Assembly: GCA_009695195.1 (NCBI GenBank)
Contig: SIBJ01000018.1
Coordinates: 1 to 59,342, forward strand
Source of the DNA: Pedosphaera sp.
Lineage (GTDB): Bacteria > Verrucomicrobiota > Verrucomicrobiia > Limisphaerales > JADLHS01
Length of the DNA stretch: 59,342 bases
Direction of reading: 5' to 3'
The translations under genes were made by a program, and so were the position numbers. Position 1 is the first letter of the stretch. Each line of letters starts with the position of its first letter. Positions 52,906 to 59,342 of this stretch are shown here, one piece after another. The notes under the pieces are model-generated. The model saw only the letters and a list, made by a program, of their open reading frames with translations, did not search any database and was not told the DNA's origin.

Positions 52906-54312
52906 TCATCCTGGCGTGCCGGGAATCTGACCCGCCAACTCCTCCGCCGGATAGGTCCAGATTTCCGCGAGTGTCGGATGATAATGCGGCATCGCGGCGA
53001 GTTCGTGGACGGTCATGCGCTTCGCCATCGCGGCGGTGATTTCGTGAATCAATTCGCCGCCCATCGGGCCGACGCAACAGCCGCCAAGGATTTCGCCGGT
53101 GCGAGGGTTCGCCAACACTTTCACGAAGCCGTCGAGCGCTTCCATGATGAGCGATTTGCCGTGGTCGTTGAACGGATAGCTCGCGGCACGGAACGGAATC
53201 CCGCGCGCGGTGGCGGCCTTTTCGGTCAAGCCCACGGTCGCGACCTGCGGATCGGTGAACACCACACTCGTCAACAGCCGGTAATCCATCGCGCGCTGTC
53301 GGCGCGGGTACGCGATGTTGTGCGCGGCGATCTCCGCCTGCTGGACGGCGATGTGGACGATCTCGTGCGGCCCGGTGCAATCGCCCGCCGCGAAAATGTG
53401 CGGCGCGCTCGTCCGCATCCGTTCGTCGGAAATGATCCGGCCATTCTCAGTTTCCACTCCGGCGTTTTCCAATCCGAGTCCCGCCGTGTTCGGCGAGCGA
53501 CCGAGCGCCAGCAGAATTTCATCAGCCTCGGCGCGCAGACGTTTCCCGTTTTGCTCGAAGACGACGACCTTGCGTTTGCCATTGCGCCGGGCGTCGAGAA
53601 GTTTCGTGCCGGTGAAAAGTTTAATGCCTTCGCTGCGGAAAACTTTTTCCACGACCGCTGCCGCGTCTTCATCAAATTCTTTCAACACGTGCGAGCCGCG
53701 TTGGATCATCGTGACCTTCACGTCGAAGCGCGCGAAGAATTGCGCCAGTTCGCACGCAATCGCGCCGCCGCCGAGAACGATGAGCGACTTGGGAAGTTTC
53801 TTGAGCGACAGCGCGTGGTCGCTCGTGAGGCAGCCGACTTCGGCGAGCGAGGGCAGGGGAGGCGGTGAAACCACTGAGCCGGTGGCGATGATGAAATGCC
53901 GGGCGCGTTGTGAGCGGCCATTGCTCAGAGCGACCGTGTGCGCGTCCAAGAACTTCGCGTTCGCGCGGATGAACTTGAACCTGCCGCTCGCCAACTGCTG
54001 CCGGCGGTAATCTGCGAACTCCGCGATGCGCTGCACTTTGCGTTTCATCACGCGCGCGAAGTCGAAGCCGGCGGATTTGATTTTGATGCCCCAGGTGTCC
54101 GCGTGTCGAGTGAGGTGCAAGACTTCCGCCGCGTAGAGCAACGCCTTGCTTGGCATGCAACCGCGCAGGATGCAAAGGCCGCCGACTTCCCGGCCGCCTT
54201 CAATGACGACCGTCTTCAATCCGGCGGCCGTTGCCGTGCGCGCGGCGGCGTAACCCGCGCTGCCGCCGCCGAGCACGGCGACGTCAAAATCAAATTTGAC
54301 TCTCACCTTCAC
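52906..54312 (-). CDS. FAD-dependent pyridine nucleotide-disulfide reductase
   Basis: A 468-residue class I flavoprotein disulfide reductase related to dihydrolipoyl dehydrogenase and mercuric reductase. The FAD loop is FDVAVLGGGSAGYAAARTA, the redox pair is CILRGC in GGLCILRGCMPSKALL, NAD binding is SLIVLGGGAIACELAQFFARF, the second FAD site is HIFAAGDCTGPHEIVHIA, and the C-terminal dimer domain has the catalytic HxxxxE-type AMPHYHPTLAEIW. CILRGC with four intervening residues is normal spacing. The substrate is unknown. The GTG start overlaps the PQQ propeller gene stop by 4 bases. Confidence 0.88.
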   Translation of the reverse strand: MKVRVKFDFDVAVLGGGSAGYAAARTATAAGLKTVVIEGGREVGGLCILRGCMPSKALLYAAEVLHLTRHADTWGIKIKSAGFDFARVMKRKVQRIAEFADYRRQQLASGRFKFIRANAKFLDAHTVALSNGRSQRARHFIIATGSVVSPPPLPSLAEVGCLTSDHALSLKKLPKSLIVLGGGAIACELAQFFARFDVKVTMIQRGSHVLKEFDEDAAAVVEKVFRSEGIKLFTGTKLLDARRNGKRKVVVFEQNGKRLRAEADEILLALGRSPNTAGLGLENAGVETENGRIISDERMRTSAPHIFAAGDCTGPHEIVHIAVQQAEIAAHNIAYPRRQRAMDYRLLTSVVFTDPQVATVGLTEKAATARGIPFRAASYPFNDHGKSLIMEALDGFVKVLANPRTGEILGGCCVGPMGGELIHEITAAMAKRMTVHELAAMPHYHPTLAEIWTYPAEELAGQIPGTPG

Positions 54313-55583
54313 TTCTCGCCGAGGCAGTAAAGATTTTTCTCGCCGCGGATGAAAATGCGGTTGGCGATCAACACCGGCGACGCGACCACTCGCTCGCCCA
54401 TCGCGTTCTCGGCGAGCAACTCGAATTTGTCTTCAACCTTCGCGACGAATACCGCGCCATCCTCACGGATCGCGTAGAGTTTTCCGGCGGCGATGACGGG
54501 CGAACTGTAAAAGTTCGCGCTCGCCTTTGGAAGCGCGTCGGCCCAGATCGTCTTGCCGGTCGCGGGATCGAGGCACTCGACTTCGCCGCGGTCGCGGAGG
54601 AGATAAACGCGGCCTGCGTTCACGGCGGGACTCGGCACGAAGGTTCCCGTGTCCGTGCGTTTCCACGCGATGTGGGTTTTCGTCACGTCGCCCTCGCCGC
54701 CGAGTTTGATGCCGTAGAGGAACGGGAATCCACGGTCGCTGCGACCAAAGGGAACGACCGCGATGTCGCCCGCCACCGCGACGGACGCGACGGTGGGCCA
54801 GTTCGCTTTCGCATCGGCGGAGAAGCCGCCGCATGTCCACAGAAGTTTTCCGTCGGCGGCGGAGTGCGCGGTGAGATGTTCGCCGCCCCACAACAGCAAC
54901 GCCTCCTGGCCGTGATCGCGGACGACGCGCGGCGAGGAGTAGCCGTGATCGCCTTCGACGAGCGTGTCGAAATTGCGCGCGACCTTCCAACGCATCGCGC
55001 CCGTGGTTTTGTCAAAGGCGGCAAGCCAGGATTCCCCGTGATGCATCCGCACCATCACGACGAATTTCTCCGTCAAGACCGGCGACGCGCCGTGATCCCA
55101 GTACAACGTGTCCTTGCCGAATGCTTGAACGAGATTCGTCTGCCAGCGGATTTTACCGTCGAGCTCGAGCGCCGCGAAATTGCCGCTCTTGAAATAGACA
55201 AACACGCTCTCGCCGTCGGTGATGGGCGAAGCGTTGCTGCCCGAACCGTTGGGATGTTTCCCAGCGCGCTCGGTGCCGAGCTTGGTTTGCCAAAGAAGTT
55301 TTCCTGACCAATCAAACGCGAGCGCCGCGTCCTCACCGTTCGCCGGCGCGGTGAGATAAATGCGCTCGCGCCACACGATGGGCGTGGAACTGCCCTTGCC
55401 GGGCAGCGGCGTTTTCCACAAAAGATTTTCCGTGTCGCTCCATTTCACAGGATAAGTCCCGGCGTCGGCGACGCCGTTGTCCTGCGGCCCGCGCCAGTGC
55501 GGCCAGTCGGTGGCGGGGGCGCACGTGGCGGTGAGGCAAACCAGGACTGTGAGCGAAGGAAGTATTCGGGGCGGCGATGTCAT
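54309..55583 (-). CDS. exported PQQ-binding-like beta-propeller protein
   Basis: A 424-residue secreted protein. The ATG at 55583 gives the signal ILPSLTVLVCLTATCAPA. The blade hallmark DWPHWRGPQDNGVADAGTYPVKW and repeats such as GESVFVYFKSGNFAALELDGKIRWQTNL, VYLLRDRGEVECLDPATGKTIWAD and LYAIREDGAVFVAKVEDKF follow. This family is strongly expanded in Planctomycetes and Verrucomicrobia. It is the first gene of a two-gene operon with a cytosolic-looking flavoprotein, which is an unexpected pairing. The frame is open to 55703, but that part lies in a heptamer palindrome. Confidence 0.88.
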   Translation of the reverse strand: MTSPPRILPSLTVLVCLTATCAPATDWPHWRGPQDNGVADAGTYPVKWSDTENLLWKTPLPGKGSSTPIVWRERIYLTAPANGEDAALAFDWSGKLLWQTKLGTERAGKHPNGSGSNASPITDGESVFVYFKSGNFAALELDGKIRWQTNLVQAFGKDTLYWDHGASPVLTEKFVVMVRMHHGESWLAAFDKTTGAMRWKVARNFDTLVEGDHGYSSPRVVRDHGQEALLLWGGEHLTAHSAADGKLLWTCGGFSADAKANWPTVASVAVAGDIAVVPFGRSDRGFPFLYGIKLGGEGDVTKTHIAWKRTDTGTFVPSPAVNAGRVYLLRDRGEVECLDPATGKTIWADALPKASANFYSSPVIAAGKLYAIREDGAVFVAKVEDKFELLAENAMGERVVASPVLIANRIFIRGEKNLYCLGEK

Positions 55584-55590
55584 GGGAAAA

Positions 55591-55681
55591 GCGTGGTGCG
55601 TGGTGCGTGTTGCGTCAAGCAGCGAGCGACGCCCGGTGGCCACTTGACACAACACGCAATACGCAACACGTCCTGGCATTG
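55591..55681. repeat. inverted pair of heptamer arrays H4
   Basis: Left: four 7-mers beginning GCGT (GCGTGGT twice, GCGTGTT, GCGTCAA). Right, inverted: TTGACAC, AACACGC, AATACGC, AACACGT. The two arrays face each other across about 35 bases, in the divergent spacer between the PQQ propeller and DUF5069 genes. Confidence 0.7.
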
Positions 55682-55713
55682 ACATCGCCGCCCGCTCTTC
55701 CAATCATTGGCGC

Positions 55714-56139
55714 ATGAGCGAAATCATTTATCCCCGCAGTTGCCGCGAGACGATGGACGGCTGGATTCACCTGCCGCGTTACCTCGACAAGATTCGATTG
55801 CACCTCGCGGGCAAGTTGGCGCCGGAGTATCAGCCGAATCTCGGGAAAGCCTTCGACGGCATGTGGCTCAAGGCCGCTGGGCTGACGCACGAACAGTTCG
55901 TCGAAGTTGTGAAAGCGACCGTGACCGATGGCGAGGTTTGCGATTGGGTCCACAAGAATGTGAAGAAGAGCGATGCCGAGAAAGCCGCCCACGCGCAGGA
56001 ACAGTTGTCGCGTCCGAAGGCGGATGATCCCGCCGGTCAGGAACGGTTCAAAATGAGATTGAAGGAGAGCGGCCTCGAACATCGCACCGATCTCAAGACG
56101 TTCGTGGATTACATTGACGCTGACGAGAAACGGCTGTGA
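55714..56139 (+). CDS. DUF5069 domain protein
   Basis: A 141-residue cytosolic protein with the DUF5069 pattern: IYPRSCRETMDGWIHLPRYLDKIRLHLAGKLAPEYQPNLGK, then FDGMWLKAAGLTHEQFVEVVKATVTDGEVCDWVHKNV, and a C-terminal FKMRLKESGLEHRTDLKTFVDYIDADEKRL. Function is unknown. The ATG at 55714 starts the conserved part. It stands alone, followed by a heptamer array. Confidence 0.88.
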   Translation: MSEIIYPRSCRETMDGWIHLPRYLDKIRLHLAGKLAPEYQPNLGKAFDGMWLKAAGLTHEQFVEVVKATVTDGEVCDWVHKNVKKSDAEKAAHAQEQLSRPKADDPAGQERFKMRLKESGLEHRTDLKTFVDYIDADEKRL

Positions 56140-56154
56140 GGGCGGTGGGGGGAA

Positions 56155-56196
56155 GTTGAGGGTTGAGAGTTGAGGGTTGAGAGTTGAAAGTTGGGA
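56155..56196. repeat. heptamer array H5
   Basis: Six adjacent 7-mers: GTTGAGG and GTTGAGA alternating, then GTTGAAA and GTTGGGA. This is the clearest array in the window, between convergent genes. Confidence 0.85.
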
Positions 56197-56277
56197 GGCG
56201 AGGGCGGGGGGCGCGGGAGGATTTGAAAAATGGCCGGGCGCTCGGGGCATTTACTCCACGACGTGTGATTTTAGCTT

Positions 56278-57222
56278 TCAGCTTTTTTGCGCTTCGCGTT
56301 TCAAAAAATCATCGTAGGCGGCGCGGATGCCGGTTTCCAAGTCCACTTGCGGTCGCCAGCCGAGGGCGAAGAGGCGCGAGCTGTCCATGAGTTTGCGCGG
56401 GGTGCCGTCGGGCTTGGTGGTGTCCCACTGGATTTCGCCGGGGAAGCCGACGATGCGGGCGATGGTTTCGGCGAGCTGGCGGATGGTGAGTTCGCGACCG
56501 CTGCCGACGTTGATGATTTTTTCGTCGGAATAATTCTCCAGCAGGAAAACGCAGGCGCGTGCGAGGTCGTCGGCGTGGAGGAATTCGCGGAGGGGCGCGC
56601 CGGTGCCCCAGCAGGTGACGGCGGGGGCGCGGGTGGATTTGGCTTCGTGAAATTTGCGAATGAGCGCGGGGAGGACGTGGGAGGAAGTGAGGTCGAAATT
56701 GTCGCCCGGGCCGTAAAGGTTGGTGGGCATGGCGGAGATGTAGTCGGCGGCGTACTGGCGGCGGTAGGCCTGGCACATTTTGAGGCCGGCAATTTTGGCG
56801 ATGGCGTACCACTCGTTCGTGGGTTCGAGGGCGGAGGTGAGCAGGGCGTCTTCGCGGATGGGTTGCGGGGCTTCGCGCGGGTAGATGCAGGAACTGCCGA
56901 GGAAGATGAGTTTTTTCACACCGGATTTCCAAGCGGCGTGGATGACGTTGGTTTGGAGCTGGAGATTTTCGTAGATGAACTCGGCGGGCCGGGTGTTGTT
57001 GGCGTGGATGCCGCCGACGCGCGCGGCGGCAAGGATGACGTGGGCAGGCTTTTCGGTGGCGAAGAATTTTTGGACGGCGGCGGTATCCAGGAGATCAAGT
57101 TCGGCGTGGGTGCGACCGAGGAGTCCCCGATGGCCGCGGCGTTGGAGTTCGCGCCAGACGGCGCTGCCGACGAGTCCGCGGTGGCCGGCGACGTAAATGG
57201 GGGCGTCGGGGTCAAGTGTCAT
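56278..57222 (-). CDS. fcl: GDP-L-fucose synthase
   Basis: A 314-residue short-chain dehydrogenase/epimerase making GDP-L-fucose from GDP-4-keto-6-deoxymannose. The NADP loop is [23 protein letters not shown]. The catalytic triad is visible as GSSCIYP (Ser) and YAIAKIAG (Tyr-x3-Lys), with the [10 protein letters not shown] and [14 protein letters not shown] substrate region, [21 protein letters not shown], and [18 protein letters not shown]. The length is typical. No gmd is in the window. It indicates fucose-containing surface polysaccharide. Confidence 0.95.
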   Translation of the reverse strand: MTLDPDAPIYVAGHRGLVGSAVWRELQRRGHRGLLGRTHAELDLLDTAAVQKFFATEKPAHVILAAARVGGIHANNTRPAEFIYENLQLQTNVIHAAWKSGVKKLIFLGSSCIYPREAPQPIREDALLTSALEPTNEWYAIAKIAGLKMCQAYRRQYAADYISAMPTNLYGPGDNFDLTSSHVLPALIRKFHEAKSTRAPAVTCWGTGAPLREFLHADDLARACVFLLENYSDEKIINVGSGRELTIRQLAETIARIVGFPGEIQWDTTKPDGTPRKLMDSSRLFALGWRPQVDLETGIRAAYDDFLKREAQKS

Positions 57223-57446
57223 GGGGCGACGATAGCGAGGGGGCCGGGACGGGACAAGGGTTATGGCCGTGTCCAGATTCCAGACGAGTGGGTAAGTTTT
57301 TAGGCACGTACTCTATTGAAGGAGCAGGTGGTTGGCGGGACTTGGATATTCCGTGCCGATTTATTACGGAAGCGGTTCGGGTATCAAACAGGGCCAAGCG
57401 GGGGAACTTCCGCTTTGCGGCGGGGTTGAAAATTGGTATGGTAATC

Positions 57447-57521
57447 GTGCGGTTGGTGGCAGGCAATTCGTGAACCGTCTCCGCAATCATATAACCGCCT
57501 GCCGCCGGGTTCACGCCGCAC
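57447..57521 (+). ncRNA. candidate pseudoknotted pilin leader RNA, copy 1
   Basis: The outer stem is GTGCGG (57447-57452) with CCGCAC (57516-57521). Inside, helix a is 57455-57464 with 57497-57506 (10 pairs, one G-U), and helix b is CGTGAAC (57469-57475) with GTTCACG (57509-57515). The order a, b, a', b' makes them cross. The L1, L2 and L3 loops are 4, 21 and 2 bases. It ends 8 bases before the ribosome site GAAAGG (57529-57534). No GG-N10-GC element at the expected distance was found for this copy. Confidence 0.6.
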
Positions 57522-57539
57522 AAGAAAAGAAAGGTCAGT

Positions 57540-57917
57540 ATGAAAAAAATGAAAAACAATAGGGCTGGCTTCACGCTGGTGGAAATCATGATCGTCGTGG
57601 CCATCATCGGCCTGTTGGCGGCGATTGCGATCCCCAACTTCGTGCGCGCCCGCACCACGGCCCAACTGAACGCCTGCATCAACAACTTGCGCCAGGTTGA
57701 TGGTGCAATTCAGCAGTGGGCGTTGGAGCAGAAGAAGAACACAACTGACGCGGTGGCCGAGGCGGACGTGACGCCGTATCTGAAGAACTCGGTGGTCTGT
57801 CCTTCGGGTGGGCTTTTGTTCGCGGATAGTTATGCGGTCACAACCGTGGCGGCACAGCCCACCTGTCTGAAAAACGGCGTTGGCATCGGGACAGGTTTGC
57901 ACAAACTGCCGCCGTGA
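57540..57917 (+). CDS. type IV pilin-like protein 1
   Basis: A 125-residue prepilin: leader MKKMKNNRAG, then FTLVEIMIVVAIIGLLAAIA with the Glu at position 5, and IPNFVRARTT. The globular part carries CINNLRQVDGAIQQWALEQK, ADVTPYLKNSVVCPSGG and a C-terminal Cys (PTCLKNG); two or three cysteines could form the pilin disulfide loop. It differs from the other two in a longer, Gly-rich end. Compact pilins of this kind resemble type IVa major pilins or T2SS major pseudopilins. It is monocistronic, with its own leader and terminator. Confidence 0.9.
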   Translation: MKKMKNNRAGFTLVEIMIVVAIIGLLAAIAIPNFVRARTTAQLNACINNLRQVDGAIQQWALEQKKNTTDAVAEADVTPYLKNSVVCPSGGLLFADSYAVTTVAAQPTCLKNGVGIGTGLHKLPP

Positions 57918-57938
57918 TCTGAAGGCACTTTGTATTCA

Positions 57939-57972
57939 AAAAGGCTTGGGAAGGGATTCCCAAGCCTTTTTT
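57939..57972 (+). terminator. intrinsic terminator of pilin unit 1
   Basis: AAAAGGCTTGGGAA pairs with TTCCCAAGCCTTTT (57939-57970), ending in a T6 run; it lies 21 bases after the stop codon. Confidence 0.9.
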
Positions 57973-58004
57973 GCTTGGTCGGACTTAGCGATGGCCGGCA
58001 ACGC

Positions 58005-58020
58005 TGGCATCGCGCCTGCT
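58005..58020 (+). promoter_or_regulatory. sigma-54-type promoter of pilin unit 2
   Basis: TGGCATCGCGCCTGCT has GG (58006-58007), ten bases, then GC (58018-58019), matching the -24/-12 consensus. The predicted start is near 58031, one base before the leader's outer stem. Confidence 0.6.
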
Positions 58021-58031
58021 AAACGAGGACT

Positions 58032-58107
58032 CGCGGTTGCGGCAGGCAATTACGTGAACGAAAGTTGTAATAATCCTAAACCCGCCTGTCGTGCAGTTCA
58101 CGCCGCG
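58032..58107 (+). ncRNA. candidate pseudoknotted pilin leader RNA, copy 2
   Basis: The outer stem is CGCGG (58032-58036) with CCGCG (58103-58107), where C-G replaces the T-A pair of copy 1. Helix a is 58038-58047 with 58084-58093 (three wobble pairs). Helix b is CGTGAAC (58053-58059) with GTTCACG (58096-58102). The loops are 5, 24 and 2 bases. The ribosome site is GAAAGG (58116-58121). Confidence 0.65.
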
Positions 58108-58131
58108 TAAAAAAAGAAAGGCAGTTAGTCT

Positions 58132-58491
58132 ATGAAAATCCGAAATACCCGTAACGCGGGCTTCACGCTGGTGGAAATCATGATCGTTGTGGCCATCATC
58201 GGCCTCCTCGCGGCGATCGCGATCCCGAACTTCGTGCGCGCTCGTACCACCTCGCAGATGAACGCCTGCATCAACAACCTCCGTCAGGTTGACGGCGCGA
58301 TCCAGCAATGGGCGCTCGAAACCAAGCAGCTCTCGACCGCGGTAGTTGTCGAGGCCAACGTGACTCCGTATCTGAAGAGTTCCGTCGTGTGTCCCTCGGG
58401 CGGCACCGTGTTCTCGGACAGCTACACGCTCGTGGACGTTGCGACCAAGCCGACCTGCCAGAAGGTGTCGGGCACGCACGTTCTGCCGTAA
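58132..58491 (+). CDS. type IV pilin-like protein 2
   Basis: A 119-residue prepilin: leader MKIRNTRNAG, then FTLVEIMIVVAIIGLLAAIA, IPNFVRARTTSQMNACINNL. The globular part (RQVDGAIQQWALETKQLSTA; VTPYLKSSVVCPSGGTVFSD; KPTCQKVSGTHVLP) is close to copy 3, with which it shares the leader peptide exactly. The three cysteines are conserved in all three copies. Divergence is concentrated around TKQLSTAVVVEAN, suggesting a surface-exposed variable patch. Confidence 0.9.
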   Translation: MKIRNTRNAGFTLVEIMIVVAIIGLLAAIAIPNFVRARTTSQMNACINNLRQVDGAIQQWALETKQLSTAVVVEANVTPYLKSSVVCPSGGTVFSDSYTLVDVATKPTCQKVSGTHVLP

Positions 58492-58509
58492 TCCATCGGT
58501 CCTTACTTC

Positions 58510-58539
58510 AAGGCCTGGGAGCAATCCCAGGCCTTTTTT
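58510..58539 (+). terminator. intrinsic terminator of pilin unit 2
   Basis: AAGGCCTGGGA (58510-58520) pairs with TCCCAGGCCTT (58525-58535), followed by further T residues. Confidence 0.9.
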
Positions 58540-58594
58540 GTTTCTGGACCTTCGGCCGCGGGTCGAAAACGCGCTCGTTGGGGTAGTTAAAAGT

Positions 58595-58610
58595 TGGTAT
58601 CCGGGTTGCT
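58595..58610 (+). promoter_or_regulatory. sigma-54-type promoter of pilin unit 3
   Basis: TGGTATCCGGGTTGCT has GG (58596-58597), ten bases, then GC (58608-58609) with a consensus TTGCT. The predicted start at 58621 is the first base of the leader's outer stem. Confidence 0.65.
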
Positions 58611-58620
58611 TAGACAAACT

Positions 58621-58694
58621 CGCGGTTGCGGCAGGCAATAAGTGAGCAACAAACGAAATCATCATAACCCGCCTGCCGTGTAGTTCACGCCGCG
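58621..58694 (+). ncRNA. candidate pseudoknotted pilin leader RNA, copy 3
   Basis: The outer stem is CGCGG (58621-58625) with CCGCG (58690-58694). Helix a is 58627-58636 with 58671-58680. Helix b is GTGAGC (58642-58647) with GTTCAC (58683-58688), where a G-U pair replaces the A-U of copies 1 and 2. The loops are 5, 23 and 2 bases. The ribosome site GAAAGG is at 58701-58706. Confidence 0.65.
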
Positions 58695-58718
58695 TCAAAA
58701 GAAAGGTGGTTAGTCTCT

Positions 58719-59078
58719 ATGAAAATCCGAAACACCCGTAACGCGGGCTTTACCCTGGTTGAAATCATGATCGTGGTGGCCATCATCGGCCTCCTCGCGG
58801 CGATCGCGATCCCGAACTTCGTGCGCGCTCGTACGACCTCACAACAGAACGCCTGTATCAACAACCTTCGCCAGATTGACGGCGCCATCCAGGAATGGGC
58901 GCTGGAAAACAAGAAGAACACGACGGACACAGTCGCCGAGAGTGACGTGACGCCGTATCTGAAGAACTCCGTGGTCTGTCCCTCGGGCGGCACGACGTTC
59001 GCCAACAGCTACACCCTCGTGGACGTGGCCACCGCGCCGGTCTGCAAGAAGGTTTCTTCGACGCACAAGCTGCCGTAA
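58719..59078 (+). CDS. type IV pilin-like protein 3
   Basis: A 119-residue prepilin with the same leader as copy 2 (MKIRNTRNAG) and FTLVEIMIVVAIIGLLAAIA. The globular part is RQIDGAIQEWALENKKNTTD, SDVTPYLKNSVVCPSGGTTF and APVCKKVSSTHKLP. It shares the NKKNTTD-type patch with copy 1 and the C terminus with copy 2, a mosaic that suggests recombination between the copies. It has its own promoter element, leader and terminator. Confidence 0.9.
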   Translation: MKIRNTRNAGFTLVEIMIVVAIIGLLAAIAIPNFVRARTTSQQNACINNLRQIDGAIQEWALENKKNTTDTVAESDVTPYLKNSVVCPSGGTTFANSYTLVDVATAPVCKKVSSTHKLP

Positions 59079-59099
59079 TCGGTTTGGTTCCTCCAACAG

Positions 59100-59130
59100 A
59101 AGGCTTGAGAAGAGATTCTCAAGCCTTTTA
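59100..59130 (+). terminator. intrinsic terminator of pilin unit 3
   Basis: AAGGCTTGAGAA (59100-59111) pairs with TTCTCAAGCCTT (59116-59127), followed by T residues. The stem is related to those of units 1 and 2 with compensating changes. Confidence 0.9.
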
Positions 59131-59177
59131 CTTTGCACCGACGGGCGGGTGTGATTAAAAACGGGTGAGGGCATAAT

Positions 59178-59294
59178 GGACTGCGGTGGCAAGTCGGACG
59201 CGACACCGCTTTGGCACCGACGACGGCGATGGCAATGAGCAACCCGCCCCGTGCGCTCGAAAGCGGTGTCGCGTCCGACTTGCCACCGCAGTCC
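59178..59294. repeat. GGAC-headed inverted palindrome pair
   Basis: The left arm starts GGACTGCGGTGGCAAGTCGG and the right arm ends CCGACTTGCCACCGCAGTCC. The perfect arms extend over about 39 bases through the CACCGCTTT segment. It resembles copy 4 of the GGAG family with head GGAC. Confidence 0.85.
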
Positions 59295-59342
59295 AAAAAT
59301 ACCGCCAGCACCCGCTCACCCTCACCCGCCTTTAATCGCACC

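Noticed and set aside
56155..56196. Heptamer arrays as possible CRISPR arrays
   Set aside because: The 7-base period has no spacers, and no cas genes are present.
57447..58694. Pilin leader as an HDV-like ribozyme or c-di-GMP riboswitch
   Set aside because: The crossing helices recall HDV topology, but only 2 bases separate a' and b', leaving no room for P4 and the catalytic junction. No conserved GEMM sequence blocks are seen.

Overview
The window looks like a chromosomal segment of a high-GC Verrucomicrobiota bacterium, probably of the Pedosphaera/Limisphaera type. That placement is an inference from gene content: Tat-exported Gfo/Idh/MocA and enolase-superfamily proteins, DUF1080, ThuA, PQQ-type and RCC1-type secreted propellers, pseudopilins starting [20 protein letters not shown], and a Gld-type ABC cassette with DUF4340. 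I saw no rRNA, tRNA, CRISPR array, prophage block or origin.

Layout. 1-9300: a DUF5675 protein, a secreted RCC1 protein, purN, a nucleotidyltransferase pair next to the stump of an exported-protein gene, then hisG, a 33-residue bS22/mS38-like ribosomal protein, a TPR lipoprotein, DUF2203 and a pseudopilin. 9941-15827: a secreted protein and a four-gene GldA/GldF/GldG/DUF4340-like operon. 15952-34982: accessory and metabolic genes (TumE-type toxin-antitoxin with a broken toxin, trxB, MocR regulator, Gfo/Idh/MocA, DUF4256, ThuA, AbrB/PIN pair, spermidine-synthase-like membrane protein, ACT protein, frameshifted enolase-superfamily gene, DUF1080, a RAYT transposase inside palindromes, gnd). 35183-46640: one co-directional run of three TonB-dependent receptors, a YfiR-like periplasmic protein, a membrane histidine kinase and a hybrid REC-PAS-HK-REC kinase. 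46637-57222: lpxI, a LysM/TPR protein with a DUF3142 partner, a flavoprotein disulfide reductase with a PQQ propeller, DUF5069 and GDP-fucose synthase. 57447-59130: three tandem pilin units.

The strongest candidate for something undescribed is the pilin array. Each unit has its own leader, pilin gene and intrinsic terminator. All three leaders can form the same fold: an outer stem enclosing two crossing helices (a pseudoknot), with pair-preserving changes between copies. In units 2 and 3 a sigma-54-type GG-N10-GC element predicts transcription starting at the first base of that fold, within one base.

The intergenic DNA is full of paired palindromes. One family has GTAG heads and flanks a RAYT gene on both sides, the classic REP/RAYT arrangement. 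A second has GGAG/GGAC heads; one copy lies in frame inside a DUF3142 gene. Several short arrays of degenerate heptamers (GT-TGRRR-like) also recur, one inside a coding region. Four otherwise recognisable genes carry a single lesion (two amber codons, two one-base frameshifts), from either gene decay or sequence error.
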